The position numbers were made by a program, and so were the translations under genes. 28,200 nucleotides of DNA from JAFGJQ01 sp964586145 (GTDB lineage Bacteria > Planctomycetota > Phycisphaerae > UBA1845): contig CAZPHH010000066.1 of assembly GCA_964586145.1 (NCBI GenBank), forward strand, positions 1 through 28,200. The letters are read 5' to 3'. Below the pieces are notes generated by a model. It searched no databases. It was not told where the DNA came from and was given only the letters and a program-made list of their open reading frames with translations. Shown here piece after piece: positions 1 through 9,200 of the stretch (its first letter is position 1; every line of letters starts with the position of its first letter).

Positions 1-1091
1 TGCGTCAGCTCGCCGGATGCGACCGCGGCTTGAATCTTGGCCTCCATCTCTGCGAAGTCTGATGCGACAACTCCCATGCCGAGAAGCGGCGTCAGACCCA
101 CGGATACCAGCGCAAGCCCAACCACAAGTCCGACGGTCATGGAACCCGCCTTCGCCTCGATGCCCATTATCCGCTGAATGCGTTGCATGAGTGATCCTCC
201 GTTTGCCGCAAGGGCAATCTGTGAATGCTCGTATCGAAGCGCCTCCAGCCGTGAAAGCGCCTGTGCGAATACGATTGGACTCCCCGCCGCCCGGACCGCG
301 ATCTCGTCGCAGCATAGCTCGCGCTCCTGACGAACCCGACCCGACAGCCACCACACGGCCGGGTGAAAGAACAAGACGACTTCAATGACGCTCTGAATGC
401 CGTTAACCAGGTGGTCATAGCGGCGGATGTGCGCGAGTTCGTGGGCAAGCACCGCCCGCAGCTGGTCCGGCGTGAGCGACGTCAGTGCCGATACTGGGAC
501 AACGACGATCGGCGAGAGCCAGCCGACCACCATGGGCACCTCGGCCACTCGCGAACGCGCGAAGCGAACGGCCGGGTACACGCCCAGTTCCTCACAGACC
601 GTATCGAACAGCCGCCGCGTGGATTCACCGAACTCCGCCACCGCGTCACACTTGATTCGGTGTACCGCTGTCCGCTGCGCAGCGAAGCGCGCGGCCATCA
701 AGAGCACCCCGACGGCCCAGAGCCAGGCGGCCAGGAAAACGACCTCGTCCATGTTCGGGATGTAAGCGGAACTGATCGTTGGGCTCGACGAGGCGGCAGC
801 GGAAGAACCAATCAGAATTGCCCAGCCACTATCAGGCGCGCCCGTCACGGTCGAATCGATGGGCGACACTCCGGCGCCCGACAAGGTGGTGGTGAGCGTC
901 ACCACAAACGCCGCCAGACAGCACGCCAGCGCGGCGCAGCCAACGACATATCGGGCCTGAGCGGACCGTTCTCGCTGGCCGGCGAGAGTCAATGCAGCCA
1001 ATCCGGCGATCAGGCAGCCCTGCCAGAGGAAGTGCAGCACCGCCCACCCCAGGGCGGACAAAACCGATGACATGCTGACGGCATCCGGCAT
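1..1091 (-). CDS. M56-family (BlaR1/MecR1-like) membrane zinc metallopeptidase, partial
   Basis: The open frame begins at 1091 and runs off the left edge, so about 363 N-terminal residues are visible and the C-terminus is missing. Hydrophobic segments lie near residues 7-32, 47-70 and 108-130, with another around 235-255 and one near 320-345. The HELAH zinc motif is at about residues 217-221, followed by an ERELCCDE segment typical of the family. In BlaR1/MecR1 proteins such a peptidase cleaves the paired BlaI repressor after sensing a signal across the membrane. No sensor domain is visible because the gene is cut. Its ATG shares one base with the TGA stop of the upstream blaI-like gene, so the two are translationally coupled. 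What it senses is unknown; planctomycete M56/BlaI pairs are often not linked to beta-lactams. Confidence 0.9.
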   Translation of the reverse strand, partial: MPDAVSMSSVLSALGWAVLHFLWQGCLIAGLAALTLAGQRERSAQARYVVGCAALACCLAAFVVTLTTTLSGAGVSPIDSTVTGAPDSGWAILIGSSAAASSSPTISSAYIPNMDEVVFLAAWLWAVGVLLMAARFAAQRTAVHRIKCDAVAEFGESTRRLFDTVCEELGVYPAVRFARSRVAEVPMVVGWLSPIVVVPVSALTSLTPDQLRAVLAHELAHIRRYDHLVNGIQSVIEVVLFFHPAVWWLSGRVRQERELCCDEIAVRAAGSPIVFAQALSRLEALRYEHSQIALAANGGSLMQRIQRIMGIEAKAGSMTVGLVVGLALVSVGLTPLLGMGVVASDFAEMEAKIQAAVASGELT

Positions 1092-1483
1092 CACGAACCC
1101 TCCCGTTCCAATCGGTCGAGGAGTTCCCGAATTTGGCGCCGCTCCTCGGGAGTCGTCTTGCGCGCCGACAGCGCTTGCAGCACAAGATCGCCGGGGGATC
1201 CATCGAACGCCCGGTCGAGCAGATCGCGCAGAAGCTGCCTCTGCGTCTGCTGCTGCGGCTGGGTCGCCTTGAAAACCTGCGGCCGAATGGACGTATCCCG
1301 CTCGAGCGACCCCTTCTCCGTCATGATCTGCATGAGCTTCAGGACGGTCGTGTAGCCGATCTCCTGCCGTTCGCTCAGGTGTTTGAATACCTCGCGGACG
1401 GTGCTGGGGCCGCGCTCCCAGATCACGGCGATGATCGCCATTTCCGCGTCGGTCGGCTTTTTCTGGCTCTTCTTATTGGACAC
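1091..1483 (-). CDS. BlaI/MecI-family winged-helix transcriptional repressor
   Basis: 130 residues, the usual size for BlaI/MecI proteins. The N-terminal winged-helix domain includes EMAIIAVIWERGPSTVREV and then GYTTVLKLMQIMTEKG, the recognition-helix region. The C-terminal part, with a run of glutamines and then RDLLDRAFDGSPGDLVLQAL, is the dimerisation region, normally cut by the partner M56 peptidase. Translation starts at a GTG (1483) with GGGAG upstream; no better ATG exists. It is first in the operon with the M56 gene (TGATG overlap). Two inverted repeats just upstream, one inside the promoter, suggest that it represses its own operon. Target genes elsewhere cannot be seen here. Confidence 0.93.
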   Translation of the reverse strand: MSNKKSQKKPTDAEMAIIAVIWERGPSTVREVFKHLSERQEIGYTTVLKLMQIMTEKGSLERDTSIRPQVFKATQPQQQTQRQLLRDLLDRAFDGSPGDLVLQALSARKTTPEERRQIRELLDRLEREGS

Positions 1484-1531
1484 GGCGATTCGCTCCCGCG
1501 GTCGGCGTCTCTGACCGACTCTCTATCGGGA

Positions 1532-1560
1532 AATATACACGAAGACTTTCGTCAAAGCAA
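1532..1560 (-). promoter_or_regulatory. Promoter of the blaI-M56 operon
   Basis: On the minus strand, a -35 TTGCTT (1560-1555) and a -10 TATATT (1537-1532) are separated by exactly 17 bases. The proximal BlaI-type inverted repeat (1539-1552) lies within the spacer, so a bound repressor would block RNA polymerase. The 5' leader would be about 45 bases. Confidence 0.7.
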
Positions 1561-1583
1561 GCATGTTTGACGATAATCTTCGT
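1539..1583. promoter_or_regulatory. Pair of ACGA-N6-TCGT operators for the BlaI-type repressor
   Basis: Two dyads with the same layout are visible: ACGAAGACTTTCGT at 1539-1552 and ACGATAATCTTCGT at 1570-1583. Their centres are 31 bp apart, about three helical turns, so two repressor dimers would sit on the same DNA face. The first covers the promoter spacer and the second lies just upstream of the -35. Assignment to the neighbouring BlaI is inference from position and symmetry. Confidence 0.7.
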
Positions 1584-1584
1584 C

Positions 1585-2419
1585 GAAATTTGTCCAGCGT
1601 AATGGGTTTCACGAGCCTGAAGGACTGGTCGCTGCTTGACTACTCGAACGGACCCTCGATCCCCCGCGGTTCGGGGGCAGAGCGTGGGAGGGGCGTGGTC
1701 TGCCAAGTCCGCCACTGACCGTCCTGTAGTGGCAAAAAGAATGCGACTCGGGGTTCGCCCGAGCCGTTTATCGAGTTCTGGCTTTGCTTCGGTACCGAGA
1801 TGTGGGCAACCAGCTCTGTCAGCCGGCCAAGTGCTGCGCCTGGCGAAACAGCATAGTTGTCGAGTTTCAGGCAGCCATTACCGCCGCCGTGACCCGCGGT
1901 GGCATACTGACAACACCAGCCACGAAAAGTTCTAACCGTGTCCAGTCACTTCGAGTTAAGTTGCCCGCGACCGTCGCTCGGGACGGTCGTAGTCTTTCCG
2001 TAGGGGCCGGCCGGTCCCGTTCAGGATCCTCTTGCCGCGTCTCCCCGACGGCCGGACCACGACCCGGGCCACATAGGTGGCGATCCCCTCGCGGGTGCGA
2101 TCGTTGCGCTCGATATCCATCCACGTCATCCTGGACAACTACGCAATCCACACCCGCAAGATCCGTCGGCGACAGCGTCGAAGCGTTCAGAGGGCGGATC
2201 GTGCCGCGCTTCTTACCGACGTGCCGTCCGAACCCCAAACGGATCAGGCGTTGTAACCGGCGGGAGCTGCCCGCGAACGCTCCCCGCAGCCACCCCTGCA
2301 GAACGATCGACATGTGGATGGATGAGGCCCACGTGCGCCTCAGCGTCCGAAACCGAAAGGCCGCCGCCCGCCCCCGCAGGAAAGCAGCCCAAAGCAGCTT
2401 CCGATGGAGGCAACAGGGT
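1585..2419. other. Long intergenic stretch without a convincing gene
   Basis: About 835 bases in which no recognisable protein, RNA or repeat family is seen. The best small candidate is a minus-strand frame at 1956-2120 (54 residues, starting MDIERNDRTREG, very basic), with AGGA about 8 bases before its ATG. Another minus-strand frame directly upstream reads plausibly for some 60 residues and then loses register, so this could be the remains of a broken gene. A small hairpin (CTCGGG, 5-base loop, CCCGAG) lies at 1747-1763. None of these is strong enough for a gene call. Confidence 0.45.
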
Positions 2420-2839
2420 TCAAATGGAGAGCTTCGCGGCGACGATGAAGCCGCGAAACGAGGCCTCGTCCAAATAGCCTTCGTGACGCCGGAGCAGTTG
2501 GCCCTCCGGGCCGTACACCACAAACGCGGGCGGACGCGAAACGCCCACCTGGCGGGCCCATTCGTTGTTGAATCCGGCGATCAGACGGACGGGCACGGTG
2601 CCCTTCATGATTTCCAGCACCTGGGGTGACCGGAAGACCGTCTGGTCCATGCGGATGCAGTCGTCGTTGAAATCCGACCAGTACGATACCACCACGAAAC
2701 GGTCCTCCCGGGCAGCCAGGTTCATGGCGCCGCCCAGGTCCGGCCGCCAGAACAACTGGTTCGCGCAGCCGCTCACCAGGCCCGCCAAAGATAGGAGAAT
2801 CAGACCGGCCAGTACTGTCACGCGGGTGTTTGCAGTCAT
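2420..2839 (-). CDS. Thioredoxin-fold lipoprotein without a CxxC motif
   Basis: 139 residues. The N-terminus is a lipoprotein signal (hydrophobic core LAGLILLSLAGLVSGC, lipobox LVSGC, lipidated Cys about 25). The rest reads like a thioredoxin-like domain of the Thioredoxin_7 kind. A strand FVVVSYWSDF is followed by DDCIRMDQTVF where a redox protein would carry CxxC, then PVRLIAGFNNEWARQVGVSRPPAFVVY, with the proline at the cis-Pro position. Only one of the two usual catalytic cysteines remains, so disulphide exchange by a CxxC is not expected; a binding or structural role in the envelope is more likely. GGAGG stands 9 bases before the ATG. It is divergent from the glycogen phosphorylase gene, with about 108 bases between their starts. 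Confidence 0.78.
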   Translation of the reverse strand: MTANTRVTVLAGLILLSLAGLVSGCANQLFWRPDLGGAMNLAAREDRFVVVSYWSDFNDDCIRMDQTVFRSPQVLEIMKGTVPVRLIAGFNNEWARQVGVSRPPAFVVYGPEGQLLRRHEGYLDEASFRGFIVAAKLSI

Positions 2840-2947
2840 CGGCGCTGCCTCCGGGGCGTGGGCTCGGCCCGTTCACTGTGCCCCTGCTGTGTACCCCTTT
2901 TTACGATCTGTCGGCGATGCTGTACAGACCAGGAGGGACGGACTAGT

Positions 2948-5539
2948 ATGGGGCCTCCGATGGCCGGGCGCCGGTGGGGTTCCGCCTGGGCAGGGTGGTC
3001 GCCGGCGCCGCATCGGGAGAGAGACTCGGGGGCCGGTGCGATGACCATTGCCGACAAGATGCTGCCGCCGGAGAAGTCGCGTGACTCACGCCTGGGTACG
3101 GATTCCGAGTCGCTGCGGCGCTCGTACATCCAGCACGTCGCGTTCACCCAGGCGAAGGTGCCGGACTACGCCACGAAGAACGACCGGTACATGGCCCTGG
3201 CCATGGCCGTGCGCGACCGGATGATCGATCGCTGGCTGGCCACGCGGAACGCGTACTACGCGCAGCCGAAGCTCAAGCGGGTGTACTACCTGTCGCTGGA
3301 ATTCCTCATCGGGCGCACGCTTGGCAACTCCCTGATCAATCTGAACCTCTACGACGCCTGCTACGACGCGATCCGGGACGCCGGTGATGACCTGGAGGAT
3401 CTGCGTGAGCTGGAGGAGGATGCGGGGCTCGGAAACGGCGGCCTGGGTCGACTGGCCGCGTGTTTCCTCGACTCGATGGCAACGCTCGGGTTGCCGGGCT
3501 ACGGGTACGGCATTCGCTACGACTACGGCATGTTCCACCAGCGGATCCGCGACGGGTACCAGGTGGAGGAGCCGGACGACTGGCTGCGCCTGGGGAACCC
3601 GTGGGAGATTGCGCGGCCGGAGCGCACGTACCGGGTCCGGTTCTACGGCCGGGTGGAGCGGTACCTGGACGACCAGGGAGACCTGCGGGCCCGGTGGGTG
3701 GACACGCAGGACGTGCTGGCCATGCCGTACGACACGCCGATTCCCGGGTACGGCACGAACACGGTGAACACCCTTCGGCTGTTCTCGGCGAAGTCGACGC
3801 GGGATTTCAACCTGGATTACTTCAACCACGGAGACTACATCCGGGCGTGCGAGGACAAGCTGCGGAGCGAAACGATCTCCAAGGTGCTGTATCCGAAGGA
3901 CGATTCGCAGGCGGGTCGGGAGCTTCGACTCAAGCAGGAATACCTGCTGGTCTCGGCGTCCCTGCAGGACATTCTGCACCGGTTCCGCAAGCAGCACACG
4001 TATTGGAGCGAGCTGCCCGCGGCGGCGGCCATCCAGTTGAACGACACACACCCGGCGCTGGCGGTTCCGGAGCTGATGCGGATTCTGCTGGATGAAGAGG
4101 GCGTTTCGTGGGATGAGGCGTGGGACGTCTGCCAGGGCACGTTTGCGTACACAAATCACACGGTGATGCCGGAGGCCCTGGAGACCTGGCGGGTGGAGCT
4201 GATGGAGCACCTGCTGCCGCGGCATATGGAGATCATCTACGAGATCAACCGCCGGTTCCTCGAGGACGTGCGGAAGCGATTTGCGGGCGACGACGGACGG
4301 ATCACCCAGATGTCGCTCATCGAGGAGGGATACGAGAAGAAGGTGCGGATGGCCAATCTGGCCATCGTGGGCAGCCACGCCGTGAACGGGGTGTCGGCGC
4401 TGCACACGCAGCTTCTGCGGAACCGGGTGCTGCGGGATTTCCACGAGATGTTCCCGGACCGGATCCAGAACAAGACGAACGGCATCACGCCGCGCCGCTG
4501 GCTGAAGAAGTCCAATCCGCTGCTGTCGTACCTCATCACCGACACCATCGGCGACAAGTGGGTGACCGACCTGTCGCAGCTCAAGAAGCTGGCGGCCCAC
4601 GCGGAGGACGAATCATTCCGGGCCCAGTGGCGGGGCATCAAGTCCACAAACAAGGAGTTGCTGGCCGTCTACTGCCGCGACCGGCTGAACATGACGCTGG
4701 ACCCGTCCATGATGTTCGACGTGCAGGTGAAGCGGCTGCACGAGTACAAGCGGCAGTTGCTGCTCATTCTGTACGCAATCACCCTGTACAACCGCATTCG
4801 GACCGGGGCGGAGGCCGACCCGGTGCCGCGGGCGATTCTGCTCGGCGGGAAGGCGGCCCCGGCCTACTACCAGGCCAAGCTCTGCACGAAGCTGGCCACC
4901 TGCGTGGGTAACACCATCCGGAACGATCCGGCCGTGAAGGGCAAGCTGGACGTGCAGTTCCTGGAGAACTACCGCGTGTCGTTCGCGGAGCGGATCATAC
5001 CCGCGGCGGACCTGTCCGAGCAGATCTCGACGGCGGGCACGGAGGCTTCGGGCACCGGCAACATGAAGTTCACGCTGAACGGGGCGCTGACCATCGGCAC
5101 GCTGGACGGGGCGAACGTGGAGATTCGCGACCACGTGGGGCTGGAGAACATCTTCATCTTCGGGCTGACCATGGAGCAGGTGGCCGAACTGAAGGCCCGG
5201 GGCTACGACCCGGCAGAGTATTATCACGGCAACGCGGAGCTGCGGACGGCCCTGGACCAGATCACCGGAAACCATTTCTGCCCCGAGGAGCCGGGCGTGT
5301 TCGACATGATTACGAACCGGCTCCTGCGGGAGGGGGATCCGTTCCTCGTACTGGCCGACTATGCGGCCTACATGGAGTGCCAGGAGCGGGTGGACCGGTT
5401 GTACCGCGATCCGGAGGCGTGGACGCGGATGTCCATCCTGAACACGGCCAACGTGGGGTACTTCTCGAGCGACCGGACGATCCAGGAGTACGCGGACGAC
5501 ATCTGGGGCGTCCGCCCGGTGAACGTGACAATGGACTGA
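2948..5539 (+). CDS. glgP: Glycogen/starch/maltodextrin phosphorylase
   Basis: Releases glucose-1-phosphate from alpha-1,4-glucans using phosphate and PLP; a cytoplasmic enzyme of glycogen use. From 2948 the protein has 863 residues (family about 800-850). Visible family features are KRVYYLSLEFLIGRTL near the N-terminus, the glycine-rich AGLGNGGLGRLAACFLDSMA, VKRLHEYKRQLL in the C-terminal domain, and the PLP-lysine motif EASGTGNMKF with Lys at about residue 707. The 2948 start is chosen because AGGAGG lies 11 bases upstream. An ATG at 3041 would give 832 residues, nearer the family norm, but with a weaker ribosome-binding site; the extra 31 residues look low in conservation. The gene stands alone on the plus strand, without other glycogen genes beside it, and converges on the Cys-rich lipoprotein gene. 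Confidence 0.96.
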   Translation: MGPPMAGRRWGSAWAGWSPAPHRERDSGAGAMTIADKMLPPEKSRDSRLGTDSESLRRSYIQHVAFTQAKVPDYATKNDRYMALAMAVRDRMIDRWLATRNAYYAQPKLKRVYYLSLEFLIGRTLGNSLINLNLYDACYDAIRDAGDDLEDLRELEEDAGLGNGGLGRLAACFLDSMATLGLPGYGYGIRYDYGMFHQRIRDGYQVEEPDDWLRLGNPWEIARPERTYRVRFYGRVERYLDDQGDLRARWVDTQDVLAMPYDTPIPGYGTNTVNTLRLFSAKSTRDFNLDYFNHGDYIRACEDKLRSETISKVLYPKDDSQAGRELRLKQEYLLVSASLQDILHRFRKQHTYWSELPAAAAIQLNDTHPALAVPELMRILLDEEGVSWDEAWDVCQGTFAYTNHTVMPEALETWRVELMEHLLPRHMEIIYEINRRFLEDVRKRFAGDDGRITQMSLIEEGYEKKVRMANLAIVGSHAVNGVSALHTQLLRNRVLRDFHEMFPDRIQNKTNGITPRRWLKKSNPLLSYLITDTIGDKWVTDLSQLKKLAAHAEDESFRAQWRGIKSTNKELLAVYCRDRLNMTLDPSMMFDVQVKRLHEYKRQLLLILYAITLYNRIRTGAEADPVPRAILLGGKAAPAYYQAKLCTKLATCVGNTIRNDPAVKGKLDVQFLENYRVSFAERIIPAADLSEQISTAGTEASGTGNMKFTLNGALTIGTLDGANVEIRDHVGLENIFIFGLTMEQVAELKARGYDPAEYYHGNAELRTALDQITGNHFCPEEPGVFDMITNRLLREGDPFLVLADYAAYMECQERVDRLYRDPEAWTRMSILNTANVGYFSSDRTIQEYADDIWGVRPVNVTMD

Positions 5540-5625
5540 CGACTCGGGGTCCGGCGGGCGGGATTCGGACGTTCGCTGGGCAGGGAGTGGGAAGCGAACG
5601 CGCGTGGCACGCGATCCGTGCCTGC

Positions 5626-6138
5626 TCAGCTCTCCGGGGGGAGCTGGCAGGTGTCGGATTCGTCCTGGCACACCAGGCCGGACTGGCAGTCGCCGTTGCG
5701 GATGCAGGAGGCGCCGATGCCGGGCACATCCTCGCCGCCGGGCGGCTGGCAGGTTTCGCTGGCAAACTGGCAGACCAGCCCTTCGTCGCACTGTTCGTCC
5801 GCGGTGCAGTCCCCGCCGAGCAGCGTGGGGCCGGGGATGTCCGGATCGCCTGCGCCGAGAACCTGGCACGTGTTTGTTGAGGCCTGGCACCGGGTGCTGC
5901 CCGGGCAGTCGTTGCTCGTCTGGCACGGGTTGCCCGCTCCGGCCGTGCCGCTGGTGCCTTCAAGCTGGCAGGTCTGCGTGCCCGGCTGGCACTCCAGGCC
6001 AACTTTGCAATCCAGCGTCGTTTCGCATCGGGTGCCGGCGGGGTTCTTCCGGTACACGCGCGTGCGGCACCCGCTCAACGCCACCAACAGCGCCATTCCC
6101 GCAACCACGAGCCCTCTGTATCGGTGACCGCCAGGCAT
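5626..6138 (-). CDS. Cys-rich lipoprotein with four Dickkopf-like cysteine repeats
   Basis: 170 residues. A lipoprotein signal (ALLVALSGC, lipidated Cys about 24) is followed by four repeats, each with exactly C-x5-C-x5-C-x6-C spacing: CETTLDCKVGLECQPGTQTC, CQTSNDCPGSTRCQASTNTC, CTADEQCDEGLVCQFASETC and CIRNGDCQSGLVCQDESDTC. Linkers rich in Gly, Pro and Asp separate them. The pattern resembles Dickkopf-N-type and other small disulphide-rich modules found in exported bacterial proteins, especially myxobacterial and planctomycete ones. Sixteen repeat cysteines would form eight disulphides outside the cytoplasm. GGAGG lies 8 bases before the ATG. The role is unknown; binding at the cell surface is a reasonable guess only. 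Confidence 0.8.
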   Translation of the reverse strand: MPGGHRYRGLVVAGMALLVALSGCRTRVYRKNPAGTRCETTLDCKVGLECQPGTQTCQLEGTSGTAGAGNPCQTSNDCPGSTRCQASTNTCQVLGAGDPDIPGPTLLGGDCTADEQCDEGLVCQFASETCQPPGGEDVPGIGASCIRNGDCQSGLVCQDESDTCQLPPES

Positions 6139-6261
6139 AGGAGCGCCCTCCGTGTTGTGCCGGATCTCCGGGGCCGGGGTCCAGCCCCCCGGGAACCGCC
6201 GGCAGGTCTGTCCTCTTCTCCGGTTCGCTGCCGTATCGCGTTCCCGCCGCCGGCGCCGTCA

Positions 6262-9200
6262 TCAGTACGTGTCCGGCTGTTTTGCCGTGACAGCCTGGCG
6301 ATGCTCGATGATCTGCCGGCCCACGATGACGAACGGCCGAAAGCCCTTCGGCATGTGTTCGACGAACTCCAGGGACGGCTGGAACAGCCTGCCCCGGTGG
6401 CCGCCCCGCCGCAGCAGGCAGAAATCCTCGTGGGCCTGCGCCACCTGGACCGCGGGGATGTACGACTGCCCCGTGCGGTCGAACACCGCCAGACGCTCGT
6501 ACCCGTGGAACGGCCCGGCCGTCGCCTCCTTGTGTGAGAACGTCTGGTAGGTATTCAGCCCGAGCACAATGGCGATCGCTTCCAGGAACGCGTCGCCGTA
6601 CACTTCCTCGATCCTCAGGTAATGAGCGGCCACGTCGCGCCGCAGATCACGCACCTCGTCCGCGTCCAGCGGCCGGAGCCGGTGCTTGCCCCAGAAGTCC
6701 GGCTCGGCCACGGCGAGGCGGTCGTCGATGAAGTCCTGGTCCACCAGCGCCTCGCCCAGGTCGTCGATCAGCGTGATCAGCCGGTTGTAGGCGAACCGTT
6801 CGGCGCTGTTGTTCAGCGCGGTGACGATGCGGTAGGGGTTGTTCCAGTGATCCATGTTGCGCAGGGCGATGTTCGGCGCGTCGAACAGGTCCTCATCGTA
6901 CTCCAGCAGCGAGCGCACCTCCACGGCAAATCGCTGCCGGTGGGCGGCCACGCTGACCAGGTCGTTGGTCGGCGCGTCGGCGATGATTCGCATGTTGAAC
7001 AGGAACCGCGACGTGCAGGCCTCCCACACCTCACGCGGCACGTCGCCGACAATCCGGTTCGGGTTCAGCAGCAGCGCCGGCTGCCGGATGCGGGTGCGAT
7101 CCAGCGAGGGGAACAGCATTCCCGGCCGAATCTGGGCCAGCCGCTCCAGCGGGTGCTCGGAGCTGGACAGGAACGGCAGATTCACGGAACTGAGCGGGTC
7201 CTTGCCCATGGGCAGTTGGAAGTATCCCAGAAACCGCCCCTCTTCCCGATCCTGTCGTTCACGCTCGTCGTCCGGGAAGCGGGCCCGGATGACGAGGTGC
7301 GTCATCGACTTCTCGTCCACGTCGTTCTCGCCGCGGGCCAGGCCCGTCAGGGAGGACGTGTCCTGCGTGTTCGTGGCGGACTTGGTGAAAAACGACGAGA
7401 TGGGCGTCACGCGGTTCGGACTGAGCTGCGTGGTGAAGGAGGTCAGATCGTTCTGGTCGCCCAGGGCGGTGATTCCCAGGCTCGACTGGATGGTGCCCTG
7501 GCTGGAGTAGAACGTCATCGAGATCTTGGAGTTTCGCTCCTTCTTCTCGATGGTGGCCACCTCGCGAGTGTCGTCATAGCGGGACCGGAACAGCGCCCCG
7601 AAGGAGCGTTCGTCGCGTCCCGGCCGCAAGGGGCGGCCTTCCAGCTCGTCCAGGAGATCGGTCAGCCGCGCCGAGAGCGCACCCCGGTCCTCCAGCTCCA
7701 CCAACCCGGTCTTGACGATCACGGGGACCGTCGGATCACGGAGCAGCATGGTCAGGATCACGCGGTCGCGGATCGTCTGCCGTTCCTCGTCGCTCAGGGC
7801 GGTGGAAGAGCCGGGGATGGGCGTGATCTCGAAATCCTTGATGACCAGCCACGTGCCGGCCGTCGCGCTCAGTTCGCTCAGGGCGCCGGTCCCGGTAGCC
7901 ACCACCAGGTTCTGGTTCTGCTGCGAGATCAGGGCCGCGATGCCCTCGAACGTCTTGGTTTCCGGCCCCACCGGAACGGTGAATTTCTCCTTGCTCTGCG
8001 TCTTGAGGATCTTATGCACGATCAGGTTGCGCTCGATCCGCTCCCAGAACTGGCGCAGGCTGTCCACCACGTCGAAGGACAGCACGTGCTCGATGCCGTC
8101 CGGCCCGATGTAGCTGAACCCGAAGCTCTGCTCCCGCCCGTCGAAGAACACGTTGTCCGCCCCGATCGCGAAGCTCGAGCCGATGGTCGTGACCTCCCGC
8201 GGCCGGATGACGGACGGCAGCACGTAGTCCGGCAACTGGACCGCCGGCGTGCCCGCCGGGATCAAACCGGCCGTGATGGCGTTGGCGTTGGTGATGCTGA
8301 GTTCCCGATTGGCGATGGCGGTCAGGGCGTTGATGCCCACCTGCCGAATCACAGACCTCTCATTGAACTCATACGACGGATCATGCACGCCCCGGAACGA
8401 AGCGCTCAGCCGCGAGGCGACGGCCCCGTTCTGAATGTCCCGGTCGGTCAGGCGGACCACCTCCACGCTGATCATGGACTCCTCCGCCATCCGCCTCTCC
8501 AGCACGTCGGCCTGATCGAGGAAAGCCTTCACATAGTCGGAGGGCAGCAGAATCTCCACGTCGTTCAGGTCCCCGTCAAAGTGGATGCCCGGCCGGTCCA
8601 CGGGGAACTCCGGCGCCACAAAGCCCGCGAGCTCCGCCGAATGGTTGATCTCGTCCACCAGCGGCTTGAGCCGGCCGATGAACTGCCCGTCCCTCACCAC
8701 ATAGGAAAACCGACGCGATTCCTTCACCCACTTCGCCTGCGTCTCGTCCAGCTCTCCCTGCTCGTTGTAGACGCCGAGGGCCTCGCCGAACTGGCGGCGA
8801 ACGGCCTCGCGCATGGCCTGCCCGTCTTTCAGAGCGGCCACCTGCCGGGCCGCGATCTGCGGGTAGTAGTCCGCCGCCGTGCGATCGACGCCGGGGTCGC
8901 CGGATTCCAGGAGCTGCCGTGCGGTCTGCATGGTGCGGATCGCGACCCGCACGTACTCGTCCTGACGGATTCCGTGCAGCAGAAATCCGACCACCTCATC
9001 CGCCGGGCCCGTGAACACGCCGCCGGGCAGCAAGGGGTCTTCCGTGCGGACCTGCTTTTCGGCCGGAACCGGTGCGATCAGCAGATCACGATCGGGGGCG
9101 AAGCGATCCGCGTATTCCCTGGCCAGCATGGGCATCAGGGCGTCCACCACGGCCCCCATGCTCACCCGTTTCAACGCCTCCAGGCAGGCCGTCCGGTTCG

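Noticed and set aside
1956..2120. A 54-residue basic minus-strand ORF in the long intergenic region
   Set aside because: A modest ribosome-binding site but no recognisable family and no operon context; too short to separate from chance.
3086..4600. A 504-residue minus-strand frame opposite glgP
   Set aside because: Shadow of the phosphorylase codons; no start signals and biased composition.
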